Assembly (NCBI RefSeq): GCF_001639725.1
Contig: NZ_LTAW01000004.1
Span: 372,001 to 436,000 of the forward strand
Length of the DNA stretch: 64,000 nt
Direction of reading: 5' to 3'
Source of the DNA: Marinomonas atlantica
GTDB taxonomy: Bacteria > Pseudomonadota > Gammaproteobacteria > Pseudomonadales > Marinomonadaceae
Part shown: positions 56,634 through 64,000 of the stretch, piece by piece
Layout: each line of letters opens with the position of its first letter
Position numbering within the stretch: the first letter of the stretch is position 1
Program-made: the position numbers and the translations under genes
The notes under the pieces: generated by a model
Seen by the model: only the letters and a program-made list of their open reading frames with translations
Told to the model about the DNA's origin: nothing
The model's database searches: none

Positions 56634-57968
56634 ATGCAAGTTTCTGTAGAGACAACGTCTCCAATCGAACGCGTTCTTACTATTAGCGTTCCTGCTGCAC
56701 GTATCGATGATAAAGTTAATGCTGAGGTAGCTAAAACAGCTAAAACAGTACGCATCGATGGTTTCCGTAAAGGTAAAGTACCAGTGAGCGTTGTAAAAAA
56801 ACGTTACGGTCAAAGTATCCGTATGGAAACTCTTGAGCAAGTTATGCGCGATGCATACGTTGAGGCAATCCAAGCTGAGTCTATTAATCCTGCTGGTATG
56901 CCATCAATTGAGCCTAAGAAAATTGAAGCTGGCTCTGATCTAGAATTTGTAGCAAAAGTTGAAGTTTATCCAACAGTTGAACTTGCAGATGTATCTAGTA
57001 TCGAAGTAACTCGTATTGTTTCTGATATTACAGAAGCTGATGTTGATACTATGCTTGAAACGTTGCGTAAGCAAAATGCTGAATGGACGGCTGTTGATCG
57101 CGAAGCGAAAGACGGTGACCAAGTGAAAATCGACTTTGTTGGTTTCCTAGGTGAAGAAGCATTCGAAGGTGGTGCAGCAGAAGGTCACCAGATTGTTCTT
57201 GGTTCGAATTCAATGATTCCTGGTTTCGAAGAAGGCATTGTTGGTATGAAAGCGGGAGAAGAGCGTACGATCTCTGTTACGTTCCCTGAAGAATACCAAG
57301 CTGAACACTTAGCAGGCAAAGAAGCGACATTCAAAATCACTGCGCACGAAGTAGCTGAACAAGTTCTTCCTGAGTTAGATGATGAGTTTGCTACTAAATT
57401 CGGTCTTGAAAACTCTGACCTAGCGGGTTTGCGAGCTGAAGTGCAGAAAAACATGGAGCGTGAGCTTAGCCAAGCAGTGAAGGGCAAGCTTAAGAATTCT
57501 TTGTTTGACCAACTTGTTGAGTTAAATCCAATCGAAGTTCCTTCTTCGTTGGTTGATCAAGAAGTTGATGGTCTTCGCCAACAAGCTGCTCGTCAGTTTG
57601 GTAATATGGAAGGGTTTGATCCATCACAACTTCCTGCAGAGCTGTTTTCTGAAGAAGCAACTAAGCGCGCTAAATTGGGTCTTTTAATCTCTGAAGTGAT
57701 CCAAAAGAACGAGCTTACAGTAGAAGATGATCGTGTACGTGCTTTCTTGGAAGATATGGCACAAGCTTACCAAGAGCCACAGCAAGTTGTTGAATACTAC
57801 TTAAACAACAAAGAGCAACTAGCACAAGTGCAATCTGCTGTACTTGAGGAGCAAGTTGTTGATAAACTGCTAGAAAGCGCGAAAATTACTGAAGTAACTC
57901 TAAGTTACGAAGACGCTATCAAGCCAGAAGCTCAATCTGCAGAAGCAGAAGAGTCTGAAGAAGCATAA
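56634..57968 (+). CDS. tig: Trigger factor
   Basis: A 444-residue ribosome-bound chaperone and peptidyl-prolyl isomerase. The N-terminal domain has the ribosome-binding signature GFRKGKVP (about residues 44-51). The FKBP-like domain follows, with VDREAKDGDQVKIDFVGFL and FPEEYQAEHLAGKEATF, and the long helical C-terminal domain ends in an acidic, E-rich tail. GAGGAAG precedes the ATG. A terminator separates it from clpP, though some read-through into clpP-clpX is common elsewhere. Confidence 0.96.
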   Translation: MQVSVETTSPIERVLTISVPAARIDDKVNAEVAKTAKTVRIDGFRKGKVPVSVVKKRYGQSIRMETLEQVMRDAYVEAIQAESINPAGMPSIEPKKIEAGSDLEFVAKVEVYPTVELADVSSIEVTRIVSDITEADVDTMLETLRKQNAEWTAVDREAKDGDQVKIDFVGFLGEEAFEGGAAEGHQIVLGSNSMIPGFEEGIVGMKAGEERTISVTFPEEYQAEHLAGKEATFKITAHEVAEQVLPELDDEFATKFGLENSDLAGLRAEVQKNMERELSQAVKGKLKNSLFDQLVELNPIEVPSSLVDQEVDGLRQQAARQFGNMEGFDPSQLPAELFSEEATKRAKLGLLISEVIQKNELTVEDDRVRAFLEDMAQAYQEPQQVVEYYLNNKEQLAQVQSAVLEEQVVDKLLESAKITEVTLSYEDAIKPEAQSAEAEESEEA

Positions 57969-57991
57969 GCTTAGCTTATAATTCTCATAGG

Positions 57992-58022
57992 GCCGGTATA
58001 GCGAAAGCTATGCCGGCTTTTT
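57992..58022 (+). terminator. Terminator after tig
   Basis: GCCGGTATAGC pairs with GCTATGCCGGC (one wobble pair) around GAAA, then TTTTT. It lies 19 bases before the clpP start. Confidence 0.88.
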
Positions 58023-58040
58023 CGTTTTAAGGAATAGGAT

Positions 58041-58673
58041 ATGAATTTAATGACCCCTACAACTGGCCCTGTCGCGATTACAAGTAATGGCCTAGTCCCA
58101 ATGGTTATTGAGCAGACTGCTCGAGGTGAACGATCTTTTGATATATATTCTCGTCTACTAAAAGAGCGTGTCATCTTTTTGGTGGGTCAAGTCGAAGATC
58201 ATATGGCAAACTTAGTGGTTGCCCAGCTGTTATTCTTAGAATCAGAAAACCCTGATAAAGATATTCATCTTTACATTAACTCACCAGGTGGTTCTGTAAC
58301 AGCAGGCATGTCGATCTATGATACTATGCAGTTTATAAAGCCTGATGTAAGCACCATGTGTATTGGTCAAGCTGCTAGTATGGGGGCACTGTTGCTAACT
58401 GCAGGTGCAGAAGGTAAGCGTTATTGCTTGCCGAACTCTCGCGTCATGATTCACCAGCCACTTGGCGGATACCAAGGTCAGGCTTCTGATATCGAAATTC
58501 ACACTCGCGAAATCTTAGGTATTAAGCATCGTTTAAATGAAATCATTGCTCACCACACAGGTAAACCTATTGAAACTGTGGCGCAAGATACCGACCGTGA
58601 TAACTTCATGAGTCCGCAAGCGGCTAAAGATTACGGTTTAATTGACGATATCCTAGAAAAACGCGAAGCATAA
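58041..58673 (+). CDS. clpP: ATP-dependent Clp protease proteolytic subunit
   Basis: A 210-residue serine peptidase. The catalytic triad is S113 in [11 protein letters not shown]138 in RVMIHQP and D187. The short propeptide is expected to be removed, as in E. coli. ClpP forms a double heptamer capped by ClpX, encoded 15 bases downstream. AAGGAAT precedes the ATG. Confidence 0.97.
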   Translation: MNLMTPTTGPVAITSNGLVPMVIEQTARGERSFDIYSRLLKERVIFLVGQVEDHMANLVVAQLLFLESENPDKDIHLYINSPGGSVTAGMSIYDTMQFIKPDVSTMCIGQAASMGALLLTAGAEGKRYCLPNSRVMIHQPLGGYQGQASDIEIHTREILGIKHRLNEIIAHHTGKPIETVAQDTDRDNFMSPQAAKDYGLIDDILEKREA

Positions 58674-58688
58674 TAAGGGTGGACTTTA

Positions 58689-59972
58689 ATGTCTGATGAT
58701 AAATATAGCCGCGGCGACCATTCTGATCGGTTGTTGTACTGCTCTTTCTGTGGCAAGAGTCAGGATGAGGTTAAGAAACTAATTGCCGGCCCTTCGGTGT
58801 ATATCTGTAATGAGTGTGTTGATTTATGCAATAACATCATTACTCAAGAATTGTTGCAAGGTGATGGTGAGTCTGAAGAAAAAGACGAATTGCCGACGCC
58901 TGCGAAACTGGCAGCATCTTTAGATGATTATGTAATCGGTCAGGAGCGCGCTAAAAAAGTGTTAGCGGTGGCCGTATATAATCACTACAAACGTCTGCGT
59001 CATCAAGGCTTAGCCAATAAAGATATAGAGTTAGGTAAGAGTAATATCTTGCTTATTGGTCCAACGGGTAGTGGTAAAACGCTCCTCGCTCAGACACTTG
59101 CTCGTGTTTTGGATGTGCCTTTCACTATTGCTGATGCAACCACATTAACTGAAGCTGGTTACGTAGGTGAGGATGTAGAGAATATCATCCAGAAGCTTTT
59201 GCAAAATTGTGATTACGATGTCGACAAGGCGCAGCGCGGTATCGTCTACATCGATGAAATTGATAAAATTTCTCGTAAGTCTGATAACCCTTCTATCACA
59301 CGTGATGTGTCAGGTGAGGGTGTTCAGCAGGCATTGTTGAAGTTAATTGAAGGTACTGTTGCTTCGGTTCCGCCTCAGGGTGGTCGTAAGCATCCACAAC
59401 AAGAGTTTGTTCAGGTTGATACCTCTAATATTCTCTTTATTTGTGGTGGTGCGTTTGCGGGTCTTGAGCGTGTGATTAGTGATCGTACTGAAAAGAGTAG
59501 TATTGGCTTTAAAGCGACAGTGAAGAGCAAAGAGAAAGATCGTTCTTTCTCTGAAGCAGTGCACCAAGTTGAAACTGAAGATTTGGTAAAATTTGGTCTG
59601 ATTCCAGAGTTTGTAGGTCGTTTGCCCGTCGTGGCAACGCTTTCTGAACTGGATGAGGAAGCATTAATGACGATCTTGAGTCAGCCTAAGAATGCTTTGA
59701 CGAAACAATATCAGCATCTATTCGAATTAGAGGGTGTTGAGCTTGAATTTACAGATGAGTCACTACGTGAAGCAGCCCATTTAGCGCTTGAGCGTAAAAC
59801 AGGTGCTCGTGGTTTGCGAAGTATTCTTGAGTCTTCTTTGCTCGAGTGTATGTACGAGCTTCCTAACCGTACAGACATTGCTAAAGTTGTTATGGATGGT
59901 TCATCTATCCGTGGTGATTCAGCGCCATTAATGGTGCTTGAAAGTGAGATGAAAGACGCCTCAAATGGTTAA
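58689..59972 (+). CDS. clpX: Clp protease ATP-binding subunit ClpX
   Basis: A 427-residue AAA+ unfoldase. The N-terminal zinc finger has C18, C21, C40 and C43, and binds adaptors and substrates. Walker A is [12 protein letters not shown], Walker [10 protein letters not shown], and the IGF loop (SSIGFKA) that docks on ClpP is present. It follows clpP closely and shares its transcript. Confidence 0.97.
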   Translation: MSDDKYSRGDHSDRLLYCSFCGKSQDEVKKLIAGPSVYICNECVDLCNNIITQELLQGDGESEEKDELPTPAKLAASLDDYVIGQERAKKVLAVAVYNHYKRLRHQGLANKDIELGKSNILLIGPTGSGKTLLAQTLARVLDVPFTIADATTLTEAGYVGEDVENIIQKLLQNCDYDVDKAQRGIVYIDEIDKISRKSDNPSITRDVSGEGVQQALLKLIEGTVASVPPQGGRKHPQQEFVQVDTSNILFICGGAFAGLERVISDRTEKSSIGFKATVKSKEKDRSFSEAVHQVETEDLVKFGLIPEFVGRLPVVATLSELDEEALMTILSQPKNALTKQYQHLFELEGVELEFTDESLREAAHLALERKTGARGLRSILESSLLECMYELPNRTDIAKVVMDGSSIRGDSAPLMVLESEMKDASNG

Positions 59973-59983
59973 TTTCTAAACAA

Positions 59984-60016
59984 ATTTCGCTTGCGATCGT
60001 TGGTCGTAAGCGAAAT
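59984..60016 (+). terminator. Stem-loop after clpX, possible weak terminator
   Basis: ATTTCGCTTGCGA pairs with TCGTAAGCGAAAT (one wobble pair), but only a mixed C/T stretch follows rather than a pure T run. Confidence 0.45.
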
Positions 60017-60067
60017 CTCGCTTTATTCCCTCCTTTTTCTTCTATTTCCTCTCTGAACGCTTGCATT

Positions 60068-60102
60068 TTGACCTAGTTGACCTTATCTCTAAATTATCGA
60101 AG
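60068..60102 (+). promoter_or_regulatory. Possible heat-shock type promoter of lon
   Basis: CTTGCA followed, about 16 bases on, by CTTATCTC loosely resembles a sigma-32 promoter (CTTGAA and CCCCATNT). The match is poor; the expectation comes from lon being heat-induced in related bacteria. Confidence 0.25.
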
Positions 60103-60152
60103 TCAAGTCACTCATCAGCGTTGCGTATGCTGATGTTCAGTTGGAAGTAATT

Positions 60153-62546
60153 ATGTCTGAGTCTGATTCTAAAAATTTACCAATGTTGCCGCTACGCGAT
60201 GTAGTCGTGTATCCGCATATGGTTTTGCCGTTATTCGTCGGTCGAAAAAAATCCATTGCTGCTCTAGAGTCCGCAATGGATGGCGACAAGATGGTGTTTC
60301 TTGTTGCACAGCAAGATGCCTCCAAAGATGATCCTAATAAAGAAGATCTGTATACCATTGGTACGGTAGCGAAAGTTATTCAGTTGCTTCGCCTGCCAGA
60401 TGGAACCGTTAAGGTTCTGGTTGAGGGCCAGTATCGCGCTGAGCTTCAAGCGCTTGAAAATGGCGATGAATGGGTATCGGCAACGATTGAGCAGCTTCCT
60501 GAAGCGGAAGATGATGAATCTGAGTATCCTGCCATCCGAAATGCATTGATTAAGCAACTTGATGAGTATGTTGCTGGTAGTAAGCGTATCCCAAGTGAGG
60601 TTGTTACTTCTCTTAAATCAATCGATGATCTATCCAAACTGATTGATTCTATTGCTGGCCACATGAGCTTAAAACTTGAGGATAAGCAGCATGCACTTCA
60701 GTTAAGTTCATTAGTTGAGCGTGGAGAGCATTTAATGGGATTGATGGATGGTGAGTTAGATATAGCTCACTTAGAAAAAAACATCCGCAGTCGCGTCAAA
60801 AAGCAGATGGAAAAAAGCCAACGCGAGTACTATCTGAACGAGCAAATGAAGGCTATTCAGAAAGAGTTAGGTGACATGGACGAAGGCAGTAACGAGCTTG
60901 ACCTTCTCCAAGAAAAAATTACCGAAGCAAAAATGTCGGCTGAGGCAACTGAAAAGGCTGAAGCAGAGCTTAAGAAGCTGAAAATGATGTCGCCTATGTC
61001 TGCGGAAGCAACCGTAGTACGCGGATATATTGACTGGTTAGTTTCATTGCCATGGTCAAAGCGCTCAAAAGTTCGTAATGATCTAGCTTATGCTGAAAAA
61101 GTATTGAACGAAGATCATTTTGGTTTGCAAGATGTTAAAGACCGTATCTTAGAATTCTTAGCTGTTCAGCAACGAGTTAAGAAAGTAAAAGGTCCTGTAT
61201 TGTGTCTAGTCGGGCCTCCTGGTGTTGGTAAAACCTCTCTTGGTCAGTCGATTGCCCGTGCTGTGAACCGTAAGTATGTACGTATGGCTTTAGGTGGTGT
61301 GCGAGATGAATCTGAGATTCGTGGTCACCGTCGAACTTATATAGGCTCAATGCCAGGTAAGCTAATTCAGAAGCTGGCTAAAGTGAAAGTGAAAAACCCA
61401 CTTTTCTTGCTGGATGAAATTGACAAGATGGGCATGGACCAACGTGGTGATCCTGCTTCCGCATTACTTGAGGTGCTTGATCCGGAGCAAAACCACACAT
61501 TTAGTGATCATTATCTAGAAGTTGATTACGATTTATCAGATGTAATGTTTATTTGTACGTCGAACAGTATGAATATTCCTGGCCCATTGATGGATCGTAT
61601 GGAAATCATCCGTATTCCTGGTTATACGGAAGATGAAAAACTGAATATCGCTAAACGCTATTTGTTACCTAAACAAATTAAATTAAGCGGTTTAAAAGAC
61701 ACTGAAATCGAGGTTTCTGATGAAGCTCTGATGGATGTGATTCGCTATTACACTAAAGAGGCTGGTGTACGTGGACTTGAACGTGAGTTAAGCAAGGTGT
61801 GTCGACGTGTTGTCAAAGAACAGACGTTGAAGAAAAATAGTGATGCCGTTAGTGTGACTTCAGAAACTCTTGAAGAATATTGTGGTGTACATAAATTTAG
61901 CTATGGCAAGGCCGAGGAAAATAACCAGATCGGCCAAGTTACAGGTTTGGCTTGGACTTCGGTGGGTGGCGAGTTGTTAACTATCGAAGCAGCGGGTGTG
62001 CCAGGTAAAGGTCGTCATGTTAAGACCGGTTCTCTTGGTGATGTTATGCAAGAATCCATTCAGGCGGCTTTAACGGTTGTTCGTAGTCGTGCATCAGGAT
62101 TGGGTATTGCAGATGACTTCCATGAAAAAGTAGATTTACATTTGCATGTACCGGAAGGAGCGACGCCTAAGGATGGTCCTAGTGCGGGTATTGCTATGTG
62201 TACTGCGATAGTGTCGGTGCTGGCGAAAGTGCCTGTGAAAGCTTCTGTAGCGATGACAGGTGAGATTACGTTGCGTGGTGAAGTGCTACCAATTGGTGGT
62301 CTCAAAGAAAAGCTACTTGCAGCTCATCGTGGCGGTATCAAAACAGTGCTGATACCACAAGAAAATACTCGCGACCTAAAAGAAATTCCTGACAATATCA
62401 AAGCTGATCTTGAAATTGTGCCAGTAAAATGGATTGATGAAGTCTTAGATGTGGCATTAGAGTACGTTCCTTCACCAAAAAATGAAGAAACTGTGTCAGC
62501 GAAGGAAAAAACTGTTGATGAACAAGAATCTGTGAGTCATCATTAG
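60153..62546 (+). CDS. lon: ATP-dependent protease Lon
   Basis: A 797-residue AAA+ protease that degrades misfolded and some regulatory proteins. In order: N-terminal substrate domain (LPMLPLRDVVVYPHMVLPLFVGR), a coiled coil (REYYLNEQMKAIQKELG), the ATPase with GPPGVGKTSLG and LLDEIDKM, and the peptidase domain with the Ser-Lys dyad S677 (PKDGPSAGIAM) and K720 (GGLKEKLLAAHRGG). I start at the ATG at 60153; a TTG 12 bases earlier is in frame. The order clpX-lon-hupB is usual in gammaproteobacteria. Confidence 0.97.
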   Translation: MSESDSKNLPMLPLRDVVVYPHMVLPLFVGRKKSIAALESAMDGDKMVFLVAQQDASKDDPNKEDLYTIGTVAKVIQLLRLPDGTVKVLVEGQYRAELQALENGDEWVSATIEQLPEAEDDESEYPAIRNALIKQLDEYVAGSKRIPSEVVTSLKSIDDLSKLIDSIAGHMSLKLEDKQHALQLSSLVERGEHLMGLMDGELDIAHLEKNIRSRVKKQMEKSQREYYLNEQMKAIQKELGDMDEGSNELDLLQEKITEAKMSAEATEKAEAELKKLKMMSPMSAEATVVRGYIDWLVSLPWSKRSKVRNDLAYAEKVLNEDHFGLQDVKDRILEFLAVQQRVKKVKGPVLCLVGPPGVGKTSLGQSIARAVNRKYVRMALGGVRDESEIRGHRRTYIGSMPGKLIQKLAKVKVKNPLFLLDEIDKMGMDQRGDPASALLEVLDPEQNHTFSDHYLEVDYDLSDVMFICTSNSMNIPGPLMDRMEIIRIPGYTEDEKLNIAKRYLLPKQIKLSGLKDTEIEVSDEALMDVIRYYTKEAGVRGLERELSKVCRRVVKEQTLKKNSDAVSVTSETLEEYCGVHKFSYGKAEENNQIGQVTGLAWTSVGGELLTIEAAGVPGKGRHVKTGSLGDVMQESIQAALTVVRSRASGLGIADDFHEKVDLHLHVPEGATPKDGPSAGIAMCTAIVSVLAKVPVKASVAMTGEITLRGEVLPIGGLKEKLLAAHRGGIKTVLIPQENTRDLKEIPDNIKADLEIVPVKWIDEVLDVALEYVPSPKNEETVSAKEKTVDEQESVSHH

Positions 62547-62559
62547 TTCAAACCCTGTG

Positions 62560-62589
62560 TTGACAGGGCCTAAGATAGGCTTGTATAAA
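62560..62589 (+). promoter_or_regulatory. Promoter of hupB
   Basis: TTGACA (62560-62565), an 18-base spacer and TATAAA (62584-62589), lying 78 bases before the hupB start codon. The -35 is consensus and the -10 differs at one position. Confidence 0.8.
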
Positions 62590-62666
62590 GACTCATCTGA
62601 ATCGACTGTTACGTTTAGTCGAATTAAAAATACCAAGGAACCACGAGAATACTGAAGGGGTAGAAC

Positions 62667-62939
62667 GTGAACAAATCAGAATTGATTGATGCTATTGCCA
62701 CGTCCGCAGACTTATCTAAAGCGGCTGCAAGTAATGCACTAGATGCAACTTTGACTGCAATTGAAGAAGCACTAGCAAAAGGCGACCAAGTTACTTTAGT
62801 TGGTTTTGGCACTTTCTCAGTAAAAGAGCGCGCGGCACGTACAGGTCGCAATCCTCAAACTGGTGAGGAAATCCAAATCAGTGCTGCTAAGGTTCCTAGT
62901 TTCAAAGCCGGTAAAGGCCTTAAAGACGCAGTGAACTAA
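62667..62939 (+). CDS. hupB: DNA-binding protein HU-beta
   Basis: A 90-residue nucleoid protein: [21 protein letters not shown] at the start and [28 protein letters not shown] carrying the beta arms, with the proline of the RNPQTG tip that bends DNA. The start codon is GTG with GAAGGGG upstream. tRNA-Asp begins seven bases after the stop, so both are likely on one transcript from the promoter at 62560. Confidence 0.97.
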   Translation: MNKSELIDAIATSADLSKAAASNALDATLTAIEEALAKGDQVTLVGFGTFSVKERAARTGRNPQTGEEIQISAAKVPSFKAGKGLKDAVN

Positions 62940-62946
62940 TGAACAT

Positions 62947-63023
62947 GGAGCGGTAGTTCAGTTGGTTAGAATACCTGCCTGTCACGCAGGGGGTCGCGGG
63001 TTCGAGTCCCGTCCGTTCCGCCA
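62947..63023 (+). tRNA. tRNA-Asp (anticodon GTC)
   Basis: A 77-base cloverleaf with CCA encoded. The acceptor arm GGAGCGG pairs with CCGTTCC, and the anticodon stem CCTGC/GCAGG holds the loop CTGTCAC with anticodon GTC. The T loop is TTCGAGT. It sits seven bases after hupB and just before a terminator. Confidence 0.96.
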
Positions 63024-63034
63024 TTAGAGCAAAG

Positions 63035-63065
63035 AGGTGTGTTCCCAGCGGAATACACCTTTTTT
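63035..63065 (+). terminator. Terminator after tRNA-Asp
   Basis: AGGTGTGTTCC pairs with GGAATACACCT (one wobble pair) around CAGC, followed by TTTTT. It ends the hupB/tRNA-Asp unit ahead of ppiD. Confidence 0.88.
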
Positions 63066-63100
63066 ATTTTACAGATTAACGTTTTTGAGGTGGAGGCAAC

Positions 63101-64000
63101 ATGCTCCAAGATATAAGAGACAAGTCACAAGGTGTTATCGTTAAAGTCATCATTGGTGTGGTTATTGTGACGTTTGCTCTATTTGGTGTTGAAGCATTGG
63201 TACAAAGCTTTACATCAACCGACACAGTTGCTGAAGTAGATGGCAAAGAAATTACGAGAATGGAGCTATTACAGGCTTCTGAGACTCAGCGACGTCAGCT
63301 AATTTCTATGATGGGTGGTCAAATTGACCCTGCGATGTTAGAGGAAAATGCATTACAGCGCCGCGCATTGGATGAATTGATCCAGCGTGCAGTTTTAATG
63401 AATCAAGCTGAAGGCTTAAATCTGGGTGTTTCAGATGCACAAGTGGATGCTTACCTCGTTCAAGCTGAGCAGTTCCAAACTGATGGTGTATTTGATCAGA
63501 GTAAATACTTGAACTTTATTCGCTCTTTGGGCTTTACACCGTTAGCGTTTAAAGAGCGTATTAAGCAAGATGTTCTAATACAACAAACTCGTAACGCGTT
63601 GGCTGGTTCGGAGTTTATTTTGCCTAGCCAAGTTGAATCGATTGTTGAATTGCAAAATCAAAAGCGTAGTTATGAGTTCATTCGTTATTCTCTGGCTCAG
63701 ATGACTGAACAGGTCAATGTTACAGATGAAGAGTTGCAAGCATACTATGATGAAAACAGTGCCAGTTTTGTGTCACCTGAGCAGGTTAAGTTAGATTATG
63801 TTGTTGTTTCCGTTGCTGACTTGCAGAATCAAGTTGAGGTGACGGACGCTGAATTGAAAGAAGCTTATGATGCTCGTGTTGCAAGCTTCCAAGGTGAAGA
63901 ACGTGAAGCGTCACATATCTTAATCGATACATCTGCTCGTTCAGATGAAGAGGCGCAAGCTCGTCTCGCTGAGGTTCAAGAGAAGCTTGCTAATGGTGAG
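63101..64000 (+). CDS. ppiD: Periplasmic folding chaperone PpiD, partial (3' end off window)
   Basis: The first 300 residues of PpiD, an inner membrane protein with a large periplasmic part that helps newly exported proteins fold. It starts MLQDIRDKSQGVIVKVIIGVV, with the membrane helix at about residues 13-33, followed by the SurA-like N-terminal chaperone segment (AEVDGKEITRMELLQ, ALDELIQRAVLMNQAE). The parvulin domain is just starting at the edge (REASHILIDTSARSDEEA). GGAGG lies close before the ATG. Its place after hupB is standard. Confidence 0.95.
   Translation, partial: MLQDIRDKSQGVIVKVIIGVVIVTFALFGVEALVQSFTSTDTVAEVDGKEITRMELLQASETQRRQLISMMGGQIDPAMLEENALQRRALDELIQRAVLMNQAEGLNLGVSDAQVDAYLVQAEQFQTDGVFDQSKYLNFIRSLGFTPLAFKERIKQDVLIQQTRNALAGSEFILPSQVESIVELQNQKRSYEFIRYSLAQMTEQVNVTDEELQAYYDENSASFVSPEQVKLDYVVVSVADLQNQVEVTDAELKEAYDARVASFQGEEREASHILIDTSARSDEEAQARLAEVQEKLANGE

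Noticed and set aside
56421..56873. 150-codon minus-strand open frame
   Set aside because: It runs across tRNA-Arg and the start of tig in antisense, with no ribosome site and no family-like features.

Overview
The window reads as ordinary chromosome from a marine gammaproteobacterium. A Marinomonas-like member of the Oceanospirillales is my best guess. The guess rests on gene content and order plus moderate GC, not on any search: a sodium-pumping NADH:quinone reductase (nqrA-F, apbE, nqrM), a NhaB Na+/H+ antiporter, a heme-type fatty acid cis/trans isomerase, a Kdo kinase, and the blocks gloB-methyltransferase-rnhA-dnaQ and tig-clpP-clpX-lon-hupB-ppiD. I saw no phage, insertion sequence, CRISPR array, rRNA or clear foreign island.

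Region by region: 1-2.2 kb holds two divergent periplasmic binding proteins, one cut by the window edge and one a LuxP (autoinducer-2 receptor) homologue without a LuxQ beside it. 2.2-7.4 kb has fadH, a secreted msrA, rhlE and an ArsA-like ATPase. 7.5-14.7 kb is the bacterial alpha-2-macroglobulin/PBP1C pair. 14.8-17.5 kb holds small envelope or unknown genes (DUF5062, MipA/OmpV, DUF1328, two conserved unknowns). 17.5-22.1 kb, all on the minus strand, has guanine deaminase, glycerate 2-kinase, a VanZ-like protein and dbpA. 22.1-27.6 kb has acpH, rbgA, a YacL-type protein, an acidic unknown and cti. 27.6-33.9 kb has the LPS-core genes kdkA and a GT9 transferase, an MTHFR-like gene, DUF1285, srmB, a LysR regulator and ppnP. 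33.9-41.2 kb has mltD, gloB, a methyltransferase, rnhA, dnaQ, nhaB and sohB. 41.2-45.4 kb is csiV-mfd. 45.4-54.6 kb is the nqr region with its maturation genes and sthA. 54.6-64 kb has hpt, a BrkB/YihY membrane protein, tRNA-Arg(TCT), the tig-clpP-clpX-lon-hupB proteostasis block, tRNA-Asp(GTC) and the start of ppiD.

How genes work together: Nqr pumps Na+ using FMN attached by ApbE and iron supplied with NqrM's help, and NhaB exchanges the resulting Na+ gradient. SthA balances NADH and NADPH. Cti, KdkA, the GT9 transferase, MipA, MltD, PBP1C and A2M act on the envelope. Trigger factor, ClpXP, Lon and PpiD handle protein folding and turnover. RhlE, DbpA, SrmB and RbgA point to ribosome assembly. 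Most transcription units end in clear Rho-independent hairpins, several of them bidirectional between convergent genes.

The least explained parts are the orphan LuxP-like receptor, the structured nqrA leader, two terminators with no gene in front of them (possible small RNAs), a possible ATT start codon for the LysR gene, and two unknown proteins (172 and 196 residues). I did not find a clearly new multi-gene system.
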